A stretch of 7,983 nt of DNA, taken from Clostridium sp. CAG:508. GTDB lineage: Bacteria > Bacillota > Clostridia > TANB77 > CAG-508. A program made the translations under genes and the position numbers. Location of the stretch: positions 1-7,983 of the forward strand of contig FR889100.1 in NCBI GenBank assembly GCA_000435755.1. Reading direction: 5' to 3'. The notes beneath the pieces were generated by a model, which did no database searches, was not told the DNA's origin, and saw only the letters and a program-made list of their open reading frames with translations. This document shows positions 1 to 5,803 of the stretch, piece by piece (position 1 is the first letter of the stretch; the number at the start of each line of letters is the position of its first letter).

Positions 1-47
1 TGCATGGAATAGATGTTGAAGAGCTAATTAAGAAGCTAAATTCATAA
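1..47 (+). CDS. C-terminal fragment, probable DUF1858-domain protein (partial)
   Basis: The reading frame starting at base 3 is open and ends at TAA 45-47. It gives HGIDVEELIKKLNS, the last 14 residues of a gene that begins before the window. From memory, this tail resembles the C-terminus of DUF1858 proteins: small clostridial proteins of about 65-75 residues with a CxxC-type motif that end in an 'HGID-x-x-EL-x-x-x-LN' helix. The cysteine motif lies outside the window, so the family call is an inference from the tail alone. No convincing terminator follows. Positions 54-84 hold only A/T runs that could pair weakly. Confidence 0.55.
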   Translation, partial: HGIDVEELIKKLNS

Positions 48-94
48 AATTTCAAAAAAAAATTACATTTTTTTCACAAAAAATGAAAAATCTA

Positions 95-123
95 TTGACA
101 AATGAAAAAAAATAGTTTACAAT
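95..123 (+). promoter_or_regulatory. Sigma-A promoter of the tRNA Lys-Glu-Thr cluster
   Basis: TTGACA (95-100), a 17-nt spacer and TACAAT (118-123) match the sigma-A consensus at 11 of 12 positions. Transcription should start near 130, giving a leader of about 38 nt before the first tRNA. The leader contains a CTAAC/GTTAG inverted repeat (134-138/146-150). No other promoter is visible before the second and third tRNAs, so the three probably form one transcript. Confidence 0.85.
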
Positions 124-167
124 AAGGCTTGTGCTAACGTAACAAGTTAGTAACGAGCTTGGAACTT

Positions 168-243
168 GGGTCATTAGCTCAGGTGGTAGAGCACTTGACT
201 TTTAATCAAGTTGTCCGCGGTTCGAGTCCGCGATGGCTCACCA
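168..243 (+). tRNA. tRNA-Lys (anticodon UUU)
   Basis: This is a 76-nt cloverleaf. The acceptor strands GGGTCAT and ATGGCTC pair over 7 bp including G-U pairs. The D arm is GCTC/GAGC with a GG-containing loop. The anticodon stem CTTGA/TCAAG encloses the loop CTTTTAA with TTT at 201-203. The T arm is CCGCG/CGCGG with loop TTCGAGT, the discriminator is A and CCA is encoded. It is the first gene of the Lys-Glu-Thr cluster. Confidence 0.97.
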
Positions 244-246
244 TAA

Positions 247-273
247 CTAGGATTTAAGTTGATTAAATCCTAG
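247..273 (+). other. Perfect 11-bp hairpin between tRNA-Lys and tRNA-Glu
   Basis: CTAGGATTTAA (247-257) and TTAAATCCTAG (263-273) pair perfectly around the loop GTTGA. The bases that follow (CAAGTTTCTTT) contain only a broken T stretch, so it may be a weak terminator or attenuator, or a processing signal in the tRNA precursor. The downstream tRNA lacks its own promoter, which argues against full termination. Confidence 0.6.
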
Positions 274-287
274 CAAGTTTCTTTATT

Positions 288-362
288 GGCCCCGTGGTCA
301 AGCGGTTAAGACATCGCCCTTTCACGGCGGAGACATGGGTTCGATTCCCGTCGGGGTCACCA
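288..362 (+). tRNA. tRNA-Glu (anticodon UUC)
   Basis: This is a 75-nt cloverleaf. The acceptor stem pairs GGCCCCG with CGGGGTC, including one G-U. The anticodon stem TCGCC/GGCGG encloses loop CTTTCAC with TTC at 321-323. The T loop is TTCGATT, the discriminator is A and CCA is encoded. Only five bases separate it from the next tRNA, so the two are surely cotranscribed. Confidence 0.96.
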
Positions 363-367
363 AATAT

Positions 368-680
368 GCCACTTTAGCTCAGCTGGTAGAGCAACTGACT
401 TGTGGGATAGATAAAACATAAGGTTTTATTTTGAACTATCTTGCACCTTTATGTGGAAACACATAAAGTGGACACCGCTAATTCGGGGAAGGCTGTAAAA
501 TGCTAATCCCGAGCTAGAAAACAATATGTTTTCGAGTGTAGAGACTTTATACGGTGTGCCTAAGGTTTTAAACTATGGCAAAGAGAAAGTCCAGACTACA
601 AACACATTTCTAATGTGGTAATGAAAATTATAGTAGTATGAATCAGTAGGTCATCTGTTCGAATCAGATAAGTGGCTCCA
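368..680 (+). tRNA. tRNA-Thr (anticodon UGU), split gene: exons 368-403 and 641-680
   Basis: The two exons together form a standard 76-nt tRNA. The acceptor stem is GCCACTT/AAGTGGC and the D arm is GCTC/GAGC. The anticodon stem ACTGA/TCAGT encloses loop CTTGTAA with TGT at 401-403. The T arm is ATCTG/CAGAT with loop TTCGAAT, the discriminator is T and CCA is encoded at 678-680. The anticodon arm resembles that of other Firmicute tRNA-Thr(UGU). The gene is interrupted between tRNA positions 36 and 37 by the group I intron at 404-640, so functional tRNA depends on splicing. Without the intron, no other reading of the boundary gives a seven-base anticodon loop together with a terminal intron G. 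Confidence 0.93.
404..640 (+). ncRNA. Group I self-splicing intron (IC3-like, 237 nt) in tRNA-Thr
   Basis: The intron follows U403 and ends with G640, as group I introns do. P1 pairs U401-A445, G402-C444 and the splice-site wobble U403-G443, and is extended by GATAG/CTATC (406-410/436-440) and ATAAAAC/GTTTTAT. P10 can form from A641-A642 with U441-U442. P2 is a perfect 9-bp hairpin capped by GAAA (447-468). P3 is ACACCG/CGGTGT (472-477/552-557). P4 is TCGGG/CCCGA (483-487/508-512) and P5 is GGC/GCT (491-493/502-504). The P6 extension is GAAAACA/TGTTTTC. P7 is G541 plus GACT (543-546) with AGTCC (588-592) and bulged A542. P8 starts GCC/GGC, and P9 is CACATT/AATGTG (603-617). The conserved P, Q, R and S segments resemble those of cyanobacterial tRNA-Leu introns. 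There is no room for a homing endonuclease. Confidence 0.92.
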
Positions 681-688
681 ATTACTTA

Positions 689-723
689 GAACTAGGTTTG
701 TTGTACAACTTGCCTAGTTCTTT
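689..723 (+). terminator. Terminator-like hairpin after the tRNA cluster
   Basis: GAACTAGG (689-696) pairs with CCTAGTTC (713-720) over 8 bp. The loop contains the small palindrome TTGTACAA, and TTT follows before a G. The stem is clear but the T tract is short, so termination may be partial and the fabG gene could receive read-through. I see no convincing separate fabG promoter in 724-770. Confidence 0.6.
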
Positions 724-787
724 GTCATATTATTATGTCCTAACTGTCATTCATTGACTGAAACGTATAAAGGAGCGAATTTAAATC

Positions 788-1543
788 ATGGAAGAAAACA
801 GAGAAAAAAGTATAGTTAATAAAGTTGTTGTTGTAACAGGAGGCTCTAGAGGAATAGGAGCCCAAATAGTAAAAACATTAGCAAATGAAAATTATAAAGT
901 AATATTAAATTATAATAATTCAAAAGAGCAAGCAGAAAAAATACAACAAGAATTATTAGAACAGGGAAAAGAAATTGAAATAATCAAGGCAGATGTTTCA
1001 AAAAAAGAAGAAGCTGAAAAGTTAATACAATTTGCAATAAATAAATTTAATAAAATTGATATTTTAATTAATAATGCAGGAATATCTCAAGAAGGATTAT
1101 TTACTGATGTAACAGAAGAAGAATGGCAAAAAATAATAAATACAAATTTAAATTCAGTATTTTATTGTAATCAACAAGCACTTAAATATATGATACAAGA
1201 ACAACAAGGATGCATTATAAATATTTCGTCTATTTGGGGAGAAACAGGGGCATCTTGTGAAGTAGCATATTCAACAACTAAAGCTGCAATAAATGGAATG
1301 ACAAAAGCATTAGCAAAAGAAGTTGGACCATCAAACATAAGAGTAAATGCAATTGCACCTGGAATAATAGACACAGATATGAATAAGAATTTAACCATTG
1401 AAGAACATAAACAAATAAAAGAGCAAATACCATTAAATAGAATAGGAAAAGCTATAGATATTGCTAAATGTGTAAAATGGCTTGTAGAAGACGAATATAC
1501 AACAGGACAAATTATTTCTATAAATGGTGGTTGGTATATATAA
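788..1543 (+). CDS. fabG: 3-oxoacyl-ACP reductase-type SDR (FabG family)
   Basis: This is a classical short-chain dehydrogenase/reductase of 251 aa; E. coli FabG has 244. FabG reduces 3-oxoacyl-ACP to 3-hydroxyacyl-ACP with NADPH in cytosolic fatty-acid elongation. The Rossmann cofactor motif TGGSRGIG lies at residues 17-24 and NNAG at 95-98. The catalytic tetrad is N120, S148, Y161 and K165 (YSTTK). PG at 191-192 and the C-terminal INGGWYI match FabG, whose own end is VNGGMYM. An extra N-terminal stretch of about 10 charged residues precedes the first strand. The start has AAGGAG at 770-775, 12 nt upstream, and no later start fits the Rossmann fold. The gene is not beside other fab genes, so it could be a paralogue acting on another 3-oxo or hydroxy substrate. 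The SDR class is certain; the substrate is inferred. Confidence 0.87.
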   Translation: MEENREKSIVNKVVVVTGGSRGIGAQIVKTLANENYKVILNYNNSKEQAEKIQQELLEQGKEIEIIKADVSKKEEAEKLIQFAINKFNKIDILINNAGISQEGLFTDVTEEEWQKIINTNLNSVFYCNQQALKYMIQEQQGCIINISSIWGETGASCEVAYSTTKAAINGMTKALAKEVGPSNIRVNAIAPGIIDTDMNKNLTIEEHKQIKEQIPLNRIGKAIDIAKCVKWLVEDEYTTGQIISINGGWYI

Positions 1544-1580
1544 AAAAACAAAGTGAAAACTAAATTTCACTTTGTTTTTT
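1543..1580. terminator. Bidirectional rho-independent terminator between convergent genes
   Basis: CAAAGTGAAA (1549-1558) pairs perfectly with TTTCACTTTG (1565-1574) around a 6-nt loop. An A run on the left and T6 on the right mean a U tract follows the hairpin on either strand. It serves fabG from the left and the CBM25-like gene from the right. The stop codon of the latter lies at the edge of the T run (1579-1581). Confidence 0.92.
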
Positions 1581-2037
1581 ACTCTATTATTTTTCTTTTA
1601 TAATTTCCAGAAATTAATTTTGGCAAATATGTAATAATTTTATATACTGCTAAACGAACCTTCTTGCTCCAAATATATGATTTTCTTAATTTTCTAGGAG
1701 CATCTAAAAATGATTTTTCCTTTACAACTAAAGCAAGTTCTACTTTTTCAATAGGAAAAATATAATTTTGCCCATCATTGTTATCCCATTCATTTTCAGC
1801 ATTTCTAAAACAGAAATTAAAAGTTTCACTAGAAATTAGCTCAACTTCAGCCTGAAAGCCAAGTTCAGTTTTTTCCATTTTAATTTCACCGATATTATCC
1901 CAGTTTAAACCAAATCCATAATGAATATAAACTTCCTCACAGTTATCTTGAAAAAGTTTGCCTGCATATGAAATTTTCACTTTTGAATTTTCAACTAATT
2001 TATCTGTATTAAAGAAAATATTTTTTATTAATTCCAT
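1579..2037 (-). CDS. Small CBM25-like carbohydrate-binding protein
   Basis: A 152-aa protein whose residues 14-96 resemble the starch/glycogen-binding module family 25 (related to CBM53). The opening strand is KVKISYAGKL (19-28), HYGFGLNW is at 39-46, and FCFRN (75-79) is followed by EWDNNDGQNY (83-92). The aromatic residues W46, W84 and Y92 are candidates for stacking on an alpha-glucan. There is no signal peptide and no catalytic domain, so the protein probably stays in the cytoplasm. The tail 110-152 is basic with a hydrophobic helix-like stretch (YKIITYLPKL) that could bind a partner or a membrane surface. AAGGAG at 2047-2052 lies 9 nt before the ATG. It has its own promoter but also follows the XRE/S24 gene with no terminator between. 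The fold call is from memory of clostridial homologues; the cellular role is unknown. Confidence 0.75.
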   Translation of the reverse strand: MELIKNIFFNTDKLVENSKVKISYAGKLFQDNCEEVYIHYGFGLNWDNIGEIKMEKTELGFQAEVELISSETFNFCFRNAENEWDNNDGQNYIFPIEKVELALVVKEKSFLDAPRKLRKSYIWSKKVRLAVYKIITYLPKLISGNYKRKIIE

Positions 2038-2079
2038 TTAAAATTTCTCCTTATTTATCTCTTGTTTAACTAATTGTAT

Positions 2080-2108
2080 ATTATAATATTAAAAAAAATA
2101 TAATTCAA
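2080..2108 (-). promoter_or_regulatory. Promoter of the CBM25-like gene
   Basis: Read on the minus strand, TTGAAT (2108-2103), a 17-nt spacer and TATAAT (2085-2080) form a good sigma-A promoter. The predicted start near 2073 leaves a leader of about 35 nt with the AAGGAG site. Confidence 0.75.
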
Positions 2109-2129
2109 GTATTTTTGACAAAAAAACTA

Positions 2130-2702
2130 TTAATTTGTGCCAACAACTTTGCCAACAATATAAAATTCGTCTTTAGGGTCCAAGCATATATCTGGAATTC
2201 CCTTATCTTCCGCTCTTAGAACAAGTCCGTCTTTACGAATAATAAACTTACGAATTAAAAGCTTATCATTGTAACTAAACAAACCAATATCTCTATTATC
2301 AAGAGGAGTATTAAATTCAATATATGCATAAGAATCTTTTTTTAGTTTTGGCTCCATAGATGTATCAGTTATTTTTACTGCAATAGATGCACCAGAAACA
2401 GTGGTAGGGCAATCTATTAAGCCACCTAACAAATCAAAAGTAGGCACTTTATCATATGGAATATGTGATACTACTTTATATCCCAACTGTTCTTCTGTAA
2501 GTTCTCTATCATATGTATACATTAAAGGACGATATGGAATGCCCATTGTTTTGCATAAATTTTTTAACACCTTATGACTAGGATTTCTTTCACCCTTTTC
2601 AATATGAGTTAAGTGACCAGTATTGATATTTGTACCTTGAGCAACGCCAGCTTTTGTAAGTTTCTTTTCTTTACGAATGTATGCAATCATATGACCTAAC
2701 AT
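2130..2702 (-). CDS. XRE-family regulator with LexA-like (peptidase S24) C-terminal domain
   Basis: A 190-aa, two-domain transcription factor of the CI/LexA type. Residues 2-60 are an XRE helix-turn-helix (GVAQGTNINTGHLTHIEKGERNPS is broken here as GVAQGTNINT then GHLTHIEKGERNPS). Residues 86-187 form the S24 fold, with serine in TSMEP (S115) and lysine in LLIRKF (K152). The 37-residue spacing equals that of E. coli LexA S119/K156. The usual Ala-Gly or Cys-Gly cleavage pair is not evident in the linker, where LLGGLID (91-97) stands. The protein may therefore not self-cleave and may respond to another signal, or use the fold only for dimerisation. AGAGG lies about 8 nt upstream of the ATG. It is divergent from the VanW/G5 gene, which is a natural target together with its own promoter. 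No phage genes are visible nearby. Confidence 0.86.
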   Translation of the reverse strand: MLGHMIAYIRKEKKLTKAGVAQGTNINTGHLTHIEKGERNPSHKVLKNLCKTMGIPYRPLMYTYDRELTEEQLGYKVVSHIPYDKVPTFDLLGGLIDCPTTVSGASIAVKITDTSMEPKLKKDSYAYIEFNTPLDNRDIGLFSYNDKLLIRKFIIRKDGLVLRAEDKGIPDICLDPKDEFYIVGKVVGTN

Positions 2703-2736
2703 AACAATACCTCTTCTTCCAAAATTTTCTATAAGT

Positions 2737-2765
2737 ATTATATTAAAAAAATAAAAAGTTGTCTA
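2737..2765 (-). promoter_or_regulatory. Promoter of the XRE/S24 regulator
   Basis: On the minus strand, TAGACA (2765-2760), a 17-nt spacer and TATAAT (2742-2737) fit sigma-A. The start would lie near 2730, about 28 nt before the ATG. The promoter lies in the 185-bp divergent region shared with the VanW/G5 gene. Confidence 0.75.
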
Positions 2766-2817
2766 GTATAAAATGATAAAAAAATATAAATTATGACAAA
2801 ATATAAATAAATTTTTA

Positions 2818-2846
2818 TTGTAAATTGAATAAATATGTGGTAATAT
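2818..2846 (+). promoter_or_regulatory. Promoter of the VanW/G5 gene
   Basis: TTGTAA (2818-2823), a 17-nt spacer and TAATAT (2841-2846), with an extended TGG just before the -10, make a plausible sigma-A promoter. In DNA this A/T-rich other registers are possible, for example TTATAC at 2851-2856 as an alternative -10. Confidence 0.55.
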
Positions 2847-2851
2847 TATTT

Positions 2852-2865
2852 TATACAAAAGTATA
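2852..2865. promoter_or_regulatory. Candidate operator: inverted repeat TATAC-N4-GTATA
   Basis: A perfect 5-bp inverted repeat around AAAA lies just after the predicted -10 of the VanW/G5 gene, where a bound repressor would block initiation. The divergent XRE/S24 protein is the obvious candidate to bind it. Short A/T palindromes are frequent in such DNA, so this is only a suggestion. Confidence 0.3.
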
Positions 2866-2887
2866 TATTTAAACAAAGGGGAAGAGT

Positions 2888-4732
2888 ATGGAAGGACAAG
2901 AAAATTTAGATAATCAAGAAGAATTAAAAAAAGAAGAAACTCCTGAAAATAATGTACAAGAAGAAATAGTAGAAAATAAGGAAACGGAAGAGAAAAAAGA
3001 GGATAATGATAAGACGGTGGAAGAAGATTCTATGAAGTTTAAAAAGGCAGAACCTTCTAAAAAACAAAAATCAAACAAAGTGATTCCAATAGTTGTATCT
3101 TTATTTATTGTTTTATTTGTTATGATATTTTCAGTAGTATTTGCTTTATTTAATATGAATAATGAAAAAATACTAAAAGGAATATCAATTTTAGGAATAG
3201 ATATATCAGATTTAACTGTAGAAGAGGCGAAAACAAAAATAAATAATGCAATTGAAGAAAGATTCAAAGATGAAAACAACAATTTAATATTAAAAATTGG
3301 AGAAAATGAAACAAGCGTAACAGCAAATACTTTTAATGCAAAATTTGATATAGATAATGCAGTAATAGAAGCAGATAACATTGGAAGAAATGGAAATATA
3401 TTAACAAATAACTATTCAATTTTGTTTACAAAATTATTTAAAAAAGAAATTAAACCTAGGTTATATTTAGACGACAGTTTATTATCAGATACAATAAAAG
3501 ATATTAATTCAAAGATGAAAGATGCAATTGTAGACAATAGTTATTATATTGAAAAAAACAATTTAATTATAGTAAAAGGAAAAGCTGGATATATAATAAA
3601 AACAGAAGAATTAAAAGAAAAAATATATGAACAAATAAGTAATATTCATACAAATTATCAAACTATAGAAATACCTGTAGAATATAAAGAGCCAGAACCT
3701 ATAAATTTGCAGAAGATTCATGAAGAAATATATAAGGAACCACAAGATGCTTATGTACAAAAAAATCCAACAGTAGTTCATCCAGAAGTTAATGGAATTG
3801 ACTTTAAAATTTCAGTAGAAGAAGCAGAAGAACTTTTAAAAGAAGATAAAGAAGAATATACAATTCCATTAAAAATAACTAAACCTAAAAAAACAATTAA
3901 TAATTTAGGAGAAGAAGCTTTCCCAGATTTATTAGCAACTTTTTCAACAAGATTTGATGGAAGTAATTATAATAGAAATACAAATATAAAACTTGCAGCT
4001 AAAAAAGTTAATGGAACAGTTATATTACCTGGAGAAAAATTTTCATTTAACACAATAGTAGGTTCAAGAACAATTGAAGCAGGATTTAAAGAAGGAACAG
4101 CTTATGTTGGAGGAAAGGTAGTACCAGATGTAGGTGGTGGTGTTTGCCAAGTATCATCTACAATATATAACACAGCATTACTTGCAAATATGCAGATTGT
4201 TGAAAGAAGTAATCATATGTTTACAACAGGATATGTAGCAGCAAGTAGAGATGCAACAGTTTATTATGGTAGTTTAGACTTTGTATTTAAGAATTCAAGA
4301 AAATATCCTATAAAAATGGTGGCATCAGCAAATGGAGGAGTATGTAAGGTATCTATATATGGTATAAAAGAAGAGAAAGAATATGAAGTAATTATTCAAT
4401 CTAAAATAACATCATATATTAATCCTACTACAATATATAAAGAAGATCCAACACTGGAAGAAGGAAAAGAAATTGTAGAACAAACAGCAATTACAGGTTG
4501 CAGAAGTGAAGGCTATAAAATATTAAAATTAAATGGAAAAATAGTATCACAGACCTTACTTTCTAAAGATACATATAAGTCTAGAAACAAGATAGTTAGA
4601 AGAGGAACGAAGAAAACAACGACAACACCAACTAAACCAGCTAATGAGAATACAACTAATACAGAAACTTCAAATACAACAACTAATGAGCCAACTACAC
4701 CAGAAACAACGGAAAATAACACAACTGAATAA
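2888..4732 (+). CDS. Membrane-anchored VanW/G5 domain cell-wall protein
   Basis: A 614-aa envelope protein. Residues 1-62 are highly charged (Glu/Lys/Asn) and probably cytosolic. Residues 64-90 form one transmembrane segment (VIPIVVSLFIVLFVMIF) followed by an extracellular remainder. Residues 99-270 resemble the peptidoglycan-binding-like repeats usual before VanW domains (GISILGIDISDLTVEEA). Residues 352-492 are the VanW domain, with ILPGEKFSFN, GGGVCQVSSTIYN (416-428) and SNHMFTTGYV. Residues 497-574 look like a G5 domain, which binds wall polysaccharide or N-acetylglucosamine. The last 40 residues are Thr/Asn/Glu-rich and disordered, with no LPxTG sorting signal. AAGGGG lies just upstream of the ATG with good spacing. 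VanW-domain proteins are common in Clostridia and usually unrelated to vancomycin resistance; no van genes are here. Biochemical activity is unknown. Confidence 0.9.
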   Translation: MEGQENLDNQEELKKEETPENNVQEEIVENKETEEKKEDNDKTVEEDSMKFKKAEPSKKQKSNKVIPIVVSLFIVLFVMIFSVVFALFNMNNEKILKGISILGIDISDLTVEEAKTKINNAIEERFKDENNNLILKIGENETSVTANTFNAKFDIDNAVIEADNIGRNGNILTNNYSILFTKLFKKEIKPRLYLDDSLLSDTIKDINSKMKDAIVDNSYYIEKNNLIIVKGKAGYIIKTEELKEKIYEQISNIHTNYQTIEIPVEYKEPEPINLQKIHEEIYKEPQDAYVQKNPTVVHPEVNGIDFKISVEEAEELLKEDKEEYTIPLKITKPKKTINNLGEEAFPDLLATFSTRFDGSNYNRNTNIKLAAKKVNGTVILPGEKFSFNTIVGSRTIEAGFKEGTAYVGGKVVPDVGGGVCQVSSTIYNTALLANMQIVERSNHMFTTGYVAASRDATVYYGSLDFVFKNSRKYPIKMVASANGGVCKVSIYGIKEEKEYEVIIQSKITSYINPTTIYKEDPTLEEGKEIVEQTAITGCRSEGYKILKLNGKIVSQTLLSKDTYKSRNKIVRRGTKKTTTTPTKPANENTTNTETSNTTTNEPTTPETTENNTTE

Positions 4733-4737
4733 TGTAT

Positions 4738-4767
4738 AAAAGCACTGGTTTTTCTAGTGCTTTTATT
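4738..4767 (+). terminator. Rho-independent terminator of the VanW/G5 gene
   Basis: AAAAGCACTGG (4738-4748) pairs with CTAGTGCTTTT (4754-4764), including one G-U pair, around loop TTTTT, followed by ATT. It starts six bases after the stop codon. Its 3' end abuts the -35 box of the ksgA promoter. Confidence 0.9.
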
Positions 4768-4794
4768 GACTTTTAATAAGTATGCTTATATACT
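4766..4794 (+). promoter_or_regulatory. Promoter of ksgA
   Basis: TTGACT (4766-4771), a 17-nt spacer and TATACT (4789-4794) match the sigma-A consensus at 10 of 12 positions. The predicted start near 4801 gives a leader of about 90 nt. The leader has an AGTTAAT/ATTAACT repeat (4804-4810/4841-4847) but no recognisable riboswitch. Confidence 0.82.
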
Positions 4795-4892
4795 ATACAA
4801 GGAAGTTAATAAAAAAATACTGAAATTTTTGATGTGTAAAATTAACTAAAAATCCAAAAGTCGTCAAAAACAAGGAAAGAAAGAGATTAAAG

Positions 4893-5738
4893 ATGAATAT
4901 TTATGAAGAAACTAAATTCTTAATGAAAAAATATAATATTAGCGCTAATAAAGATTTAGGACAGAATTTTTTAATTGATGATAATGTAATAGAAAATATT
5001 GTAGAAGCAGCAGAAATAAATGAAAAAGATTGTGTAATAGAAATTGGACCGGGATTAGGAACACTAACTAGTAGATTAGTAGAAAAAGCAGGAAAAGTAA
5101 TTGCTATTGAATTAGATAAAAAAATGCTACAAATATTAAATGACAGATTTGCATTATACAATAATTTTTCACTTATAAATGAAGATGTATTAAAAGTAAA
5201 TTTAAATAATTTAATACAACAAGAAAATACTCAAAATTATACAGTTAAAATTGTAGCTAATTTGCCATATTATATTACTACACCAATAATAATGAAACTA
5301 TTAGAGGAGAAACTGAATATAGATAGTATAACAGTTATGGTTCAAAAAGAAGTGGCAGATAGATTGACAGAAATACCAGGAGGAAAAAATACTGGAGCAA
5401 TTACATATTGTGTATATTATTATTCTGAGCCACAAGAAGTATTAACAGTGCCAAATACATCATTTGTTCCAGAGCCTAAGGTATGTTCAGAAGTGATAAA
5501 ATTAAATATTAGAAAAGAGCCACCAGTAGTCTTAAAAGATGAAAAAATATTTTTTAAAGTTGTAAAAGCTAGTTTTATGCAAAGAAGAAAGACATTATTA
5601 AATGGACTAGCAAATGCAGGAATAGCTTCAAAAGAAAAGTTAAAAGAAATTTTACAAGAATTAAATTTATCAGAAAATGTAAGAGGAGAAAGCTTAGGTA
5701 TAGAACAATTTGCAGAAATTGCGAACAAATTATGCTAA
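4893..5738 (+). CDS. rsmA (ksgA): 16S rRNA (A1518/A1519-N6)-dimethyltransferase RsmA/KsgA
   Basis: A 281-aa protein of normal length for the family. It uses S-adenosylmethionine to dimethylate two adjacent adenosines in the 3' terminal hairpin of 16S rRNA, a late step of 30S assembly; its loss gives kasugamycin resistance in other bacteria. Visible motifs are DLGQNFLIDD (21-30), SAM-binding motif I EIGPGLGTLT (50-59), acidic E73 after strand 2 (AIELD), D98 in NEDV, and the catalytic NLPYY (123-127). The family signature FVPEPKV is at 191-197 and the C-terminal FMQRRKTLLNGL at 228-239. The Erm resistance methylases share the fold but lack this C-terminal pattern. The ATG is chosen because the normal N-terminal helix precedes LGQNFL. 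Its Shine-Dalgarno (AAGGAAAG, 4872-4879) is unusually far, about 13-17 nt upstream, so initiation may be modest. No terminator follows before the tRNA-Lys promoter. Confidence 0.96.
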   Translation: MNIYEETKFLMKKYNISANKDLGQNFLIDDNVIENIVEAAEINEKDCVIEIGPGLGTLTSRLVEKAGKVIAIELDKKMLQILNDRFALYNNFSLINEDVLKVNLNNLIQQENTQNYTVKIVANLPYYITTPIIMKLLEEKLNIDSITVMVQKEVADRLTEIPGGKNTGAITYCVYYYSEPQEVLTVPNTSFVPEPKVCSEVIKLNIRKEPPVVLKDEKIFFKVVKASFMQRRKTLLNGLANAGIASKEKLKEILQELNLSENVRGESLGIEQFAEIANKLC

Positions 5739-5755
5739 AATAAATTAACTAACTA

Positions 5756-5785
5756 TTGACAAAACAGGGGGATTCGCCGTATAAT
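5756..5785 (+). promoter_or_regulatory. Consensus promoter of tRNA-Lys(CUU)
   Basis: TTGACA (5756-5761) and TATAAT (5780-5785) are both perfect consensus hexamers, separated by 18 nt. The start would fall around 5792, about 12 nt before the tRNA. The promoter is flanked by a perfect 9-bp inverted repeat, TAACTAACT (5746-5754) and AGTTAGTTA (5792-5800). Confidence 0.93.
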
Positions 5786-5803
5786 AATAAAAGTTAGTTA
5801 TAT

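Noticed and set aside
404..640. An IStron (group I intron fused to an IS605-type element) or an intron-encoded homing endonuclease
   Set aside because: The intron is only 237 nt and is fully occupied by the ribozyme core; no open frame or transposase fragment is present.
401..642. Alternative intron boundaries giving tRNA-Pro(UGG) or tRNA-His(GUG)
   Set aside because: These choices leave an intron not ending in G, or an anticodon loop of six or eight bases. They also lose the U-G splice-site pair. The Thr(UGU) reading satisfies all three criteria.
1171..1551. Minus-strand open frame opposite fabG
   Set aside because: It overlaps a gene with complete catalytic motifs on the other strand, has no Shine-Dalgarno, and its composition is that of antisense to coding DNA.
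2914..3381. Minus-strand frames opposite the VanW/G5 gene, including 4513-4722
   Set aside because: Ser/Phe/Val-rich low-complexity translations are antisense of Glu/Lys/Thr-rich coding sequence; no start signals.
2888..4732. Glycopeptide resistance locus because of the VanW domain
   Set aside because: VanW domains are widespread in Clostridia without resistance; no ligase, dehydrogenase, dipeptidase or VanRS genes are here.
4795..4892. Riboswitch or T-box in the ksgA leader
   Set aside because: The leader is about 90 nt and A/T-rich, without a T-box motif, a specifier stem or any conserved riboswitch core.
4901..5728. Minus-strand frames opposite ksgA (4901-5161 and 5420-5728)
   Set aside because: They lie wholly inside a well-conserved gene and show no recognisable domain or ribosome-binding site.
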